A DNA stretch of 64,000 nt from Arcanobacterium sp. GTDB taxonomy: Bacteria > Actinomycetota > Actinomycetes > Actinomycetales > Actinomycetaceae. The notes under the pieces are model-generated. The model searched no databases. It was not told the DNA's origin and saw nothing but the letters and a program-made list of their open reading frames with translations. How positions within the stretch are numbered: the stretch's first letter is position 1; the number at the start of each line of letters is the position of its first letter. The stretch is taken from contig JALFZJ010000033.1 of the NCBI GenBank assembly GCA_022783665.1, positions 29,131 to 93,130 of the forward strand. Direction: 5' to 3'. This document shows, in pieces, positions 17,308 to 25,105 of the stretch. The position numbers were made by a program, and so were the translations under genes.

Positions 17308-18788
17308 GGTTCAGCGTCATCAGCGTCTTTCCGCAATTCTTTGATGTTGCGAGACTATCGCTTCTTGGCAAGGCTCAAGACCGAGGCCTTATCAGCGTTG
17401 AAGTCGTAAACTTGCGAGATTTCACGCATGATGTACATCGCACCGTAGACGACTCGCCGTTCGGGGGCGGAGCCGGAATGGTGATGAAACCAGACGTGTG
17501 GGCGGAAGCGATCGACGCTCAGCTAAGCGCGCCCGATTCGAGTGGCGAAACTGGTGAGCCGGCGCACCTCGAACACGGATCCTCTGATTCTCCCCACCCC
17601 AGCCATGCAATCGGTCAGTCTGATACTCCTGGTACCGCACAAAACGCAACGCATACTGTGCTCGCTATTCCAACGCCGTCAGGAATACCGCTCACGCAAG
17701 AAATGTGCGCGCGCCTTGCGCAAGCGAAACACATTGTGATTGCTTGCGGCAGATACGAAGGCATCGATGCGCGCGTAGCCCAATACTATGAAAGTCGCAG
17801 TGGAGTGGAGGTGCTCGAATACTCGCTGGGAGACTATGTGCTCAACGGCGGCGAGGTAGCTGCCATGGCGTTGATGGAGGCTGTAGGCCGCCTCGTGCCG
17901 GGAATGGTAGGTAATCCCGACAGCCTAGTAGAAGAGTCGTATAGTGGGGCGGGACTCCTAGAATATCCCATATACACGCGGCCTTCGGTTTTCCGAGGGA
18001 TTGAGGTGCCTCGGGTGCTCACCTCCGGTGATCACGGAAAAGTTGCCCGATGGCGTAAAGCCCGTGCACTCGCGAAGACGGCCGAACGCAGGCCTGATCT
18101 CATTAGTGCGTTGCGGCCCACTCAGCTTGATAAAGCAGATCGAGCCCAGCTTGCTCAGCTCGGATGGTTAGTGAATGATGACGCCGAGCACATCCAGCAG
18201 ATTCGTATCCGCCTAGCGGGGCCTGAAGATGTGCCTGCCCTCGCAGAGCTCGCTGCACGCACATTTCCTGATGCTTGCCCGCCCGAATTACAACCTCAGG
18301 CGATCGCCGAATTCATTGACCAGGAGCTTTCGCCAACCCAGTTTTCGCATTACATCGCCTCTGATGAGTATCTCGTGCTCCTTGCTGAGGTTGGCGGCAT
18401 GCTGGCAGGCTACGTGCTATGCGTTATTCCGCAAGGGAATGGAGCAGCAGATGAAGCTCATGGCGCTCCGACCGATGCGGTGATTAACGGAACCAAGCGC
18501 AATGGGCCGCTGTACTATCTGTCAAAGTTCTACATTGACCGCACATGGCGTGGGAGTGGTTTGTTTGACTATATGATGAATCAGACACTCCAATATCTCG
18601 GTGAGCTGAGCCGGAGTTTGGGTTACCCACAGCCATACGTTTGGTTGGGTACGAATGAAGCAAACCGGCGCGCTCGCCGAGCATATCAACGCCACGGATT
18701 TGTAGTGGTGGGTCAGCGAACTTTCTATGTGGGTGATGAGATCAACACAGATCCCGTTATGGCAAGGCCTGTGTTTATGGCACAATAG
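17304..18788 (+). CDS. trmD: tRNA (guanine37-N1)-methyltransferase fused to a GNAT domain
   Basis: Residues 1-290 are TrmD, the SpoU-TrmD knot enzyme that makes m1G37 with SAM: FGGGAGMVMKPDVW, CGRYEGIDARV, EYSLGDYVLNGGEVA and RPSVFRG are present. Residues about 75-116 are a Ser/His/Gly/Asp-rich insertion between the first conserved block and the knot. From about residue 298 to 494 a second domain follows without a break: IRLAGPEDVPALAELAARTFP, a RTWRGSGLFDYMM acetyl-CoA loop and NEANRRARRAYQRHGF mark a GNAT acetyltransferase. TrmD alone is normally 240-280 residues. Substrate of the GNAT half is unknown. Confidence 0.93.
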   Translation: MRFSVISVFPQFFDVARLSLLGKAQDRGLISVEVVNLRDFTHDVHRTVDDSPFGGGAGMVMKPDVWAEAIDAQLSAPDSSGETGEPAHLEHGSSDSPHPSHAIGQSDTPGTAQNATHTVLAIPTPSGIPLTQEMCARLAQAKHIVIACGRYEGIDARVAQYYESRSGVEVLEYSLGDYVLNGGEVAAMALMEAVGRLVPGMVGNPDSLVEESYSGAGLLEYPIYTRPSVFRGIEVPRVLTSGDHGKVARWRKARALAKTAERRPDLISALRPTQLDKADRAQLAQLGWLVNDDAEHIQQIRIRLAGPEDVPALAELAARTFPDACPPELQPQAIAEFIDQELSPTQFSHYIASDEYLVLLAEVGGMLAGYVLCVIPQGNGAADEAHGAPTDAVINGTKRNGPLYYLSKFYIDRTWRGSGLFDYMMNQTLQYLGELSRSLGYPQPYVWLGTNEANRRARRAYQRHGFVVVGQRTFYVGDEINTDPVMARPVFMAQ

Positions 18789-18927
18789 TTGAGTTGTCTC
18801 GCTTATATAGTGCGCATGACCTGCCGCAGGGGGCAGTGCACCAGCGAGTTTCTATTGGCGTGGCCGCGCACAGTGCGACGGCTCTTAACCCCACCTGGCC
18901 TGCGTGCAGGAGGAGAAGAGAAACAAA

Positions 18928-19281
18928 ATGGAGATTGTAAAGAAGGTAGCCGAGGCCCAGCTCAAGGAGCGTCCAGAGTTCCGTGCAGGCGATACCGTCA
19001 AGGTTAATGTAAAGGTTGTCGAAGGTAACCGTGAACGTATCCAGGTATTCCAGGGCGTCGTCATTGCGCGCAAAGGTGGCAAGGGTATTAATGCTACCTT
19101 CACCGTACGCAAGGTTTCTTTCGGTGTGGGCATTGAGCGTACATTCCCACTGCATTCGCCCAATGTGGATTCGATCGAGGTTGTGACGCTCGGCTCGGTG
19201 CGTCGCGCTAAGCTCTATTACCTGCGTAACCTGCATGGTAAGGCTGCGAAGATTAAGGAAAAGCGCACAGACGCTAAATAA
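18928..19281 (+). CDS. rplS: 50S ribosomal protein L19
   Basis: A 117-residue L19 located at the 30S-50S interface. Family signatures are [28 protein letters not shown] and [28 protein letters not shown] (18909-18916) precedes the ATG; a few in-frame codons upstream overlap that site and are not used. The 139-bp leader from trmD is unusually long for an internal operon gap and may carry its own promoter or a regulatory structure. A strong terminator lies downstream. Confidence 0.97.
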   Translation: MEIVKKVAEAQLKERPEFRAGDTVKVNVKVVEGNRERIQVFQGVVIARKGGKGINATFTVRKVSFGVGIERTFPLHSPNVDSIEVVTLGSVRRAKLYYLRNLHGKAAKIKEKRTDAK

Positions 19282-19354
19282 TATAGCTGCTACCGGGAGC
19301 CAGTTCATCAAAGAACTGGGCAGTACTTACGCAAGGATATGATCGCCTTGCACT

Positions 19355-19395
19355 ATAAGGGGCTAGAGGTGCTTGACGCGCCTTTAGCCCCTTAT
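19355..19395 (+). terminator. Terminator after rplS
   Basis: Stem ATAAGGGGCTA (19355-19365) with TAGCCCCTTAT (19385-19395), extended inward by AGG/CCT. It closes the ribosomal block. A smaller hairpin, CCAGTTC and GAACTGG at 19300-19319, precedes it just after the rplS stop. Confidence 0.75.
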
Positions 19396-19504
19396 GATTA
19401 CGGTGACGCACCATATGCGTGTGAATAATGCGGGTTATCAGGCGTTGTATGCACTCAGCCAGATAATCTCATAAACCATACCGGAACGGTAAGGAGAATA
19501 CTAT

Positions 19505-19774
19505 ATGCCGATATGGGAGATCATTGGATGGGCCGGGTCGATACTGGTGGTTGTCTCGCTGATGGTGCCAAGCGTGCGCAGGTTCCGAATTCTCAACCTG
19601 ACGGGCTCTGCACTCGCCACCGCGTACAATCTTTACTTCGGGATTTGGCCTTATGCTGCCATGAATGGAGCAATCGTACTCATCAACGTCTATTGGCTAT
19701 GGAGGCTCGGCCGAGAAGCGAAACAAAGCACAGCAATGGGGGAGAAAACCCCTCGCAAAATCCTTGGCGACTAA
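19505..19774 (+). CDS. Small inner-membrane protein (YgjV-like)
   Basis: An 89-residue protein with three hydrophobic segments (about 4-22, 30-48, 50-67): WEIIGWAGSILVVVSLMVPS, FRILNLTGSALATAYNLY and AAMNGAIVLINVYWLWRL. This pattern resembles the small YgjV-type membrane proteins found in many actinobacteria, whose role is not established. AAGGAG precedes the ATG. The 3' end overlaps the convergent udk by 4 bp. Confidence 0.75.
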   Translation: MPIWEIIGWAGSILVVVSLMVPSVRRFRILNLTGSALATAYNLYFGIWPYAAMNGAIVLINVYWLWRLGREAKQSTAMGEKTPRKILGD

Positions 19775-20382
19775 GAAATCTCACGCTGGATGCGATGCAC
19801 CAGCATATCGAGAGCTACAAGATTATGCCCACCCTCAGGCACAATGATATCTGCGCGTCGTTTCGAGGGTTCCACATATAGCTCGTGCATCGGTTTGACG
19901 GTGCTCAGATACTGGGCTTCCACCGATTCGAGTGTACGGCCGCGCTCAATCACATCGCGTTTGATACGGCGAAGAATCCGTACATCGGCGTCAGTATCAA
20001 CGAAGATCTTAATATCGCACAAATCGCAGATACGCGGCTCTGCAAAAATCAAAATACCCTCGACGATGATCACGGGGGCCGGATCCACATGCACTGTTTG
20101 AGATGATCGATTGTGGATCGAATAATCGTAGACGGGCGTTTCGATGCCATGCCCGGAAATCAGTTCCGTGAGCTGGTGTACCATCAGATCGGTATCGAAG
20201 GCTTCAGGCGCATCATAGTTGAGCTGAGATCTTTGCTCATAATCGAGCTCATCGTGGCGTTTGTAGTAATTGTCGTGAAAAATCACGGATGTGTGCCCGG
20301 AAAACTTCTCCACCAAGGCACGGGTAAGAGTCGTCTTCCCACTGCCGGTGCCCCCAGCAATACCAACCACAAGTGCGCTCAC
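19771..20382 (-). CDS. udk: Uridine kinase
   Basis: A 203-residue P-loop kinase converting uridine/cytidine to the monophosphate. Walker A GGTGSGKTT is near the N-terminus, followed by IFHDNYYK, a conserved uridine kinase substrate motif, and VEGILIFAEPRICD and RRIKRDVIERGRTLESV. The GTG at 20380-20382 is chosen because AAGGAGGAG lies 5 bases upstream; in-frame ATGs at 20404-20409 lie before that site. Divergent from the nucleotidyltransferase operon, so pyrimidine salvage and sugar-nucleotide formation may share the control region. Confidence 0.94.
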   Translation of the reverse strand: MSALVVGIAGGTGSGKTTLTRALVEKFSGHTSVIFHDNYYKRHDELDYEQRSQLNYDAPEAFDTDLMVHQLTELISGHGIETPVYDYSIHNRSSQTVHVDPAPVIIVEGILIFAEPRICDLCDIKIFVDTDADVRILRRIKRDVIERGRTLESVEAQYLSTVKPMHELYVEPSKRRADIIVPEGGHNLVALDMLVHRIQREIS

Positions 20383-20528
20383 ATGCTCCTCCTTGCCCAA
20401 GCCCATCATACCTGCTCGAAAGCAGCGAGCAAGGCACGTATAGGGCGCGCACCACCTTCAATGTGTTATCCAATCATGTGAGCAATGTGGGCGCGGGTAC
20501 AAGCTCCCAATGTACACATGTAATGTGC

Positions 20529-20547
20529 AGTATCATAAAGTGATACT
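20529..20547. promoter_or_regulatory. Inverted repeat upstream of the nucleotidyltransferase operon
   Basis: Perfect 7-bp arms AGTATCA (20529-20535) and TGATACT (20541-20547) with a 5-bp spacer, in the udk/nucleotidyltransferase divergent region, about 50 bp before the start codon. The geometry suits a dimeric repressor such as a GntR-type protein. A second small palindrome, TACACATGTA, lies just upstream (about 20513). Confidence 0.45.
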
Positions 20548-20596
20548 AGTAAGCTGTGACTGGATACACCACGGCAAAGACGCAACGGAGCACACA

Positions 20597-21529
20597 ATGA
20601 AAAAACCCATTTTGGTTGTTTTGGCGGCAGGCATGGGTAGCCGTTATGGAGGCCTGAAACAAATAGATCCCGTGGATCCTCAAGGGCACTCCATCATGGA
20701 TTTCTCGATATATGACGCCCATCGAGCAGGATTTGACAAGGTCGTTTTCATCATTAAGAAAGAAAACGAGGCCGTCTTCCGGGAGGCCGTCGGTAATCGC
20801 GTGGCGCAGGTGATGGATGTGCATTATGCATTCCAAGATATTGAGGAGCTGCCTGCAGGTTACTCGGTGCCCGAGGGGCGCACAAAACCGTGGGGGACTG
20901 CCCACGCGATTCTCTGCGCGCGCGCCGAGATCGATGGTGCACCCTTCGCGGTGATTAACGCCGATGATTACTACGGCAGCCGAGCCTTTGAACTGATCTA
21001 TACATTCTTGAATAGCAGCGAAGAGAGCACCGATGTGCAACGCTACGCGATGGTTGGCTATCATGTGGGCAATACTGTGACTGATAATGGCTACGTTTCG
21101 CGAGGAGTTTGTAAGACGGACGCGAATCAGATGCTCGTATCGGTTACCGAACGTACGCATATTGAAAAACGTGGCAATGCCATTGCCTACACGGAAGACG
21201 GCGGCACTACGTGGATCGAACTTCCCGAAAAGACGCTCGTTTCGATGAATCTTTGGGGATTTACAAGTGCTTTTGTGGACGCAATTGATGCCGGTTTCCC
21301 CGCATTCCTCGATCAGGCACTGGAGACTAACCCACTCAAGGGTGAGTATTTCTTGCCAAGCGTCGTCTCCCACATGATCGAAAACGGGCGTGCAAGCGTG
21401 AAAGTACTTTCGACGCCAGACAAGTGGTTCGGCGTCACGTATAAAGAAGATAAACCTGTGGTGGTAGATGCGATCAAAGCGATGAAACGGCAGGGAGTCT
21501 ATCCTGAGGAATTGTGGGGGAAGCAGTGA
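20597..21529 (+). CDS. Sugar-phosphate nucleotidyltransferase
   Basis: A 310-residue nucleotidyltransferase-fold protein. The N-terminal nucleotide-binding loop is LAAGMGSRYGGLKQ, with PWGTAHAILCA and the metal-binding INADDYYG following. Relatives make NDP-sugars from NTP and a sugar 1-phosphate. The ATG at 20597 follows GGAG; the frame opens further upstream but includes the putative operator. It overlaps the next gene by 4 bp (GTGA), and that gene is an anomeric-kinase-like protein able in principle to supply the sugar 1-phosphate. The exact sugar and nucleotide are unknown. Confidence 0.85.
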   Translation: MKKPILVVLAAGMGSRYGGLKQIDPVDPQGHSIMDFSIYDAHRAGFDKVVFIIKKENEAVFREAVGNRVAQVMDVHYAFQDIEELPAGYSVPEGRTKPWGTAHAILCARAEIDGAPFAVINADDYYGSRAFELIYTFLNSSEESTDVQRYAMVGYHVGNTVTDNGYVSRGVCKTDANQMLVSVTERTHIEKRGNAIAYTEDGGTTWIELPEKTLVSMNLWGFTSAFVDAIDAGFPAFLDQALETNPLKGEYFLPSVVSHMIENGRASVKVLSTPDKWFGVTYKEDKPVVVDAIKAMKRQGVYPEELWGKQ

Positions 21530-22617
21530 AACCATTAGCCCAACAGCAGTTTATAGAGGCGCTCTACGCCTTTGTCGGAGCCGGTGCGGATGAGCAAGTC
21601 GACTCGCGCGGTTCAGGCCATATCAACGATACCTTTATGATGAGCAACCATGGCATCGTGCTCCAAAGAATCAATACCGACATCTTCTCCCACCCACAAC
21701 AAGTGCTGGAAAATATCGTGAAAGTAACTGATCATATTCGCAAAGCACTCGTGCGTGAAGGTAAGGATCCTGAAACCGGAACTTTGCGTCTACTCGAAAC
21801 GAAGGACGGCGACGTCGGGTTCATCGATAGTGAAGGGGACTGGTGGCGTGCATATCGGCTCATCGCGCCTTCACTCAGTTTCGATAAGGTACAATCGCCA
21901 CACGATTTTTATAATTCTGGCCGCGCCTTTGGCCATTTCCAAAAACAGCTCGCAGATTTTCCTGCCGCCTCTTTGCACGAGACGATTCCGCATTTTCACG
22001 ATACGCGCAAGCGGTTTGGTGATTTCCAGGCTGCAGTGGAAGAAGACGCCGCCGGCAGAGCAGGGGACGTGCAAGACGAAATCCGTTTCGTGCTCGATCG
22101 TGAGGATGTGGCGCGTTACTTCTCTGAGCGTCTCGATGCGGGCGATCTACCGCTTCGCGTGACGCATAATGATACGAAACTCAACAATGTGCTCTTTGAC
22201 GCCGAGACGGGTGAGCCTTCGGCAGTGATCGATTTAGATACTGTAATGCCGGGGCTTGCGATCTTTGATTACGGAGACTCGATACGATTCGGTGCATCCA
22301 CGGGATTGGAAGACGAACCAGATCTGAGCAAAGTCTGGCTGGATCTTGAGCTGTTCGACGTCTACACCAAAGGCTTTCTTGAGGGTTGTGAAGGCACGCT
22401 GAGCGAAGCTGAGCTTGATGATATGGCGATGGCTGCGAAGGTGATGACCTACGAATGCGGCATGCGCTTCTTAGCAGATCATCTCCAAGGCGATGTCTAC
22501 TTCAAAGTAAGCCGCCCGAATCACAATCTTGATCGTGCACGCACACAGTTCAAACTCGTAGCCGATATGGAAACCAAATGGGATAAGATGCGCGAAATCG
22601 TCGCCAAATATCGGTGA
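21526..22617 (+). CDS. APH-fold sugar kinase (N-acetylhexosamine 1-kinase-like)
   Basis: A 363-residue aminoglycoside-phosphotransferase-fold kinase. It begins with a GSGHINDTF nucleotide loop and LQRINTDIF, and has the catalytic loop THNDTKLNNVLFD (about residues 213-225) and the metal-binding AVIDLDTVMPG, as in the NahK/LnpB group that phosphorylates N-acetylhexosamines at C1. The GTG at 21526 gives the standard 4-bp overlap with the upstream stop; GTG at 21514 is an alternative. Paired with the nucleotidyltransferase it could activate a free sugar to an NDP-sugar. Confidence 0.83.
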   Translation: MKPLAQQQFIEALYAFVGAGADEQVDSRGSGHINDTFMMSNHGIVLQRINTDIFSHPQQVLENIVKVTDHIRKALVREGKDPETGTLRLLETKDGDVGFIDSEGDWWRAYRLIAPSLSFDKVQSPHDFYNSGRAFGHFQKQLADFPAASLHETIPHFHDTRKRFGDFQAAVEEDAAGRAGDVQDEIRFVLDREDVARYFSERLDAGDLPLRVTHNDTKLNNVLFDAETGEPSAVIDLDTVMPGLAIFDYGDSIRFGASTGLEDEPDLSKVWLDLELFDVYTKGFLEGCEGTLSEAELDDMAMAAKVMTYECGMRFLADHLQGDVYFKVSRPNHNLDRARTQFKLVADMETKWDKMREIVAKYR

Positions 22618-22632
22618 GGCGAAGGAGGAATT

Positions 22633-24090
22633 ATGGCTAGCGTCGAAATGAACGGTATCGATATCGTTCAAGATTCACAGCGAACGGCAAAACCCCACAA
22701 CATCTTTCTGCCATGGTTCGCATCGAATATCTCTGTGTTCGGGATGAGTTATGGCGCTTGGGTGCTGGGATTTGGGGTATCGTTTTGGCAGGCGACGATA
22801 ATTTCGATTGTTGCTGTGATCGTATCGTTCATGATTTGTGGCGTGATTGCGCTCGGCGGTAAACGCGGATCAGTACCCACGATGGTGATGAGCCGCTCAG
22901 CATTTGGAGTCAACGGCGCAAAAGTGCCAGGAATTATTTCGTGGTTGACGTCGATCGGCTGGGAAACGTCGCTTGCCATCACTGCCGTCCTCGCTACTAA
23001 TACCGTGCTTCACCGGCTTGGATGGGCGGGTTCCGATTCTGTGGGCGTGAAAATCGTAGCAGCCGCAATCGTGGCAGCACTGATCGTGTTGGGGGCTGTG
23101 GCAGGCTACCACATCATTATGAAGATGCAGTCAGTTTTAACCGTGATCACGGGTGTGATTACCGCAATTTATGTGGTTATGGTAATCCCCAATATTCACT
23201 GGGCTGCGTTGATGGAGGTTCCGAACGGCTCTTTTGCGGCAATGATCGGCGCCGGCACGATGGTGCTTACCGGCATGGGGCTTGGTTGGGTGAATATCGC
23301 AGCGGATTGGACGCGCTACCAGCGCCGTGACGCTTCGGGCACATCGATCATCTTTTGGAATACGCTCGGAGGTTCCCTGGGGCCTGTTGTGCTGATCACT
23401 TTCGGTTTGATGCTTGCCGGCTCTTCGCAAGAACTCTCTGATAATATCGGCCTCGATCCTGTGGGTGCGCTAGCCACATTGCTGCCCACATGGTTCCTCA
23501 TTCCATTCTTGCTCACCGCGATTCTCTCACTGCTTTCGGGCGCAATTAACGGCATCTATTCTTCCGGGTTGACGCTCCTTACTCTGGGGATCAACATTCC
23601 ACGCCCGCTCGCTTCGCTTATTGACGGCGCGATCTTAACGGCAGGCACAATATACGTCACCTTCTTCTCGCCTACATTTATTGGCCCATTCCAATCATTC
23701 CTCGTCACGCTCGGTGTGCCTCTGGCGGCATGGGCAGGGATCATGATGGCCGATATATCGCTGCGCAAACGTGACTATGACGAGCACGCCCTGTTTAACC
23801 CGTCTGGGATTTATCGGTCATTCAATGTGAAGTCGCTTGCGATTCTCGCCGTGTGCTGCGTTGTAGGCTGGGGGCTCGTCGTGAACGGGTACTCCGACGC
23901 TTCGTTTAACGATTGGCAGGGCTATTTGTGGCGTCTGTTTGGGGCTAGCGATACAGGCGAGTGGTATTACTCGAATATCGGTGTGGTGCTAGCTCTTATC
24001 ATCGGTGCCCTCGGATACTATGCATCGTGCAGCGGCGATGTGAAGCAGCAAGAGCGCAGAGGTTCGGGCGCGGAAGCTGGCCTTCGGTGA
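22633..24090 (+). CDS. NCS1-family nucleobase permease (CodB-like)
   Basis: A 485-residue permease with about 12 membrane segments and the NCS1 features NIFLPWFASNISVFG at the start, GKRGSVPTMVMSRSAFG, TSIGWET and GLGWVNIAADWTRYQ. The family imports cytosine, purines, allantoin or related compounds with sodium or protons. AAGGAGG precedes the ATG 15 bp after the kinase gene. The stop overlaps the next gene by 4 bp. With a nucleoside phosphorylase beside it a purine-type base or nucleoside is a reasonable guess for the substrate. Confidence 0.88.
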   Translation: MASVEMNGIDIVQDSQRTAKPHNIFLPWFASNISVFGMSYGAWVLGFGVSFWQATIISIVAVIVSFMICGVIALGGKRGSVPTMVMSRSAFGVNGAKVPGIISWLTSIGWETSLAITAVLATNTVLHRLGWAGSDSVGVKIVAAAIVAALIVLGAVAGYHIIMKMQSVLTVITGVITAIYVVMVIPNIHWAALMEVPNGSFAAMIGAGTMVLTGMGLGWVNIAADWTRYQRRDASGTSIIFWNTLGGSLGPVVLITFGLMLAGSSQELSDNIGLDPVGALATLLPTWFLIPFLLTAILSLLSGAINGIYSSGLTLLTLGINIPRPLASLIDGAILTAGTIYVTFFSPTFIGPFQSFLVTLGVPLAAWAGIMMADISLRKRDYDEHALFNPSGIYRSFNVKSLAILAVCCVVGWGLVVNGYSDASFNDWQGYLWRLFGASDTGEWYYSNIGVVLALIIGALGYYASCSGDVKQQERRGSGAEAGLR

Positions 24091-24962
24091 GCAGTGGTAG
24101 CGTGGCAGGAGACTCGTTGAGATCGATGACGCCGGAGCGTTACGATGCGTTGAAGTATTGTTTTGCATCTGATCCGGAGGCTCTTCACGAGGTTGAAGAC
24201 GGTGCGCTGCTCATCGCAGAACGCACCGGCGTTTCCCGCCACCACATGTTGGTGACGCTCGGATCAGGCCTTGCAGATGTGGCTCAGGATCTCGGCAGGG
24301 TGCGTTGCAGTATTGCGCTTGCTGATCTTCCTGGCGTCCCAGTCCCCACGGCAGAAGGGCAGGGCGGGGAGCTGCTTTCGATCGACGTCAATTCCTCGCA
24401 TCTGCTCGTTGCCACCGGCAGATCCCATTTGTATGAGGGATTGGTACCGGCCACAATCGTGAGGCTGTCGCAGATTGCTGCAGCTACGGGTATTGAGGGT
24501 GCGGTATTGACGAATGCTGGTGGGTGTCTCGAACAGTGGCAGCTTGGGGATGTGGTGGTGATTTCGGATCATGTGAATTTCTCTGGGAATTCACCGTTTT
24601 CTGGTGCGTCCTTTGTGGATATATGGCAGATGTGGGATGCGCAGTATCGCCAAGCGATGGCTCCTTATGCCGATCACGAGGGAGTATATGCGTTACTGCG
24701 CGGGCCGGAATATCAGACGCGGGCGGAGTCTGTGCTTCTTCGCGGGGCTGGGGTATCGATGGTGGGCATGAGCACTGTGCTTGAGGCTATCGCCCTGCAT
24801 CAGCTTGGAGTGCGTGTGTGCGGTTTATCCGTCGTCTCAGATTTGTCGTTCGCGCAAGGTACAACATCTCATAGCGACGTGCTTGCGGCTATGCGCAGTG
24901 CCCAAGACCCTGTTCGCCAAGCCGTGCTCGCCGTAGAGCATCTGATTGGAGCCGATGCGTGA
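24087..24962 (+). CDS. Purine nucleoside phosphorylase paralogue with altered base-binding residues
   Basis: A 291-residue trimeric-type PNP. The phosphate-site features are kept: TLGSGLAD (58-64), GRSHLYEG with His114, GMSTVLEAI and the SHSDVL His262. At the two base-recognition positions it differs. The family GPxxET motif reads GPEYQT (Gln210 for Glu) and the LxTN motif reads VVSD (Asp252 for Asn). The second PNP in this window (38093-38935) keeps Glu and Asn. The GTG at 24087 overlaps the permease stop by 4 bp; a later ATG also exists. Altered base specificity is inferred from the residues. Confidence 0.85.
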   Translation: MSSGSVAGDSLRSMTPERYDALKYCFASDPEALHEVEDGALLIAERTGVSRHHMLVTLGSGLADVAQDLGRVRCSIALADLPGVPVPTAEGQGGELLSIDVNSSHLLVATGRSHLYEGLVPATIVRLSQIAAATGIEGAVLTNAGGCLEQWQLGDVVVISDHVNFSGNSPFSGASFVDIWQMWDAQYRQAMAPYADHEGVYALLRGPEYQTRAESVLLRGAGVSMVGMSTVLEAIALHQLGVRVCGLSVVSDLSFAQGTTSHSDVLAAMRSAQDPVRQAVLAVEHLIGADA

Positions 24963-25063
24963 GGTTTTGGCTAGATAGAGATGGAACTCGATTACCTCCG
25001 GGCAATTTTGATGCTGGGAAAATGCTGAGAAAAGCATCGGTGTACGATAAGTTTGTAACTAAC

Positions 25064-25083
25064 CATTGCGCGGATGCGCAATG
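25064..25083. promoter_or_regulatory. 20-bp inverted repeat before bmpA
   Basis: Perfect 8-bp arms CATTGCGC (25064-25071) and GCGCAATG (25076-25083) around GGAT. It lies between a possible -10 (TACGAT, 25043) and the ribosome-binding site CAGGAG of the lipoprotein gene 23 bp downstream. This is the position of an operator; a nucleoside-responsive repressor is an inference. Confidence 0.55.
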
Positions 25084-25105
25084 TAAATAATCTCAGGAGT
25101 AATAC

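Noticed and set aside
17526..18260. Frameshift or misassembly as an explanation of the long TrmD
   Set aside because: Both the insert and the GNAT part lie in one continuous frame with normal motifs on each side and no homopolymer runs at the junctions.
18789..18927. Autoregulatory ribosomal leader before rplS
   Set aside because: I could not find a stable conserved structure by eye; several short GC-rich pairings are possible but none stands out.
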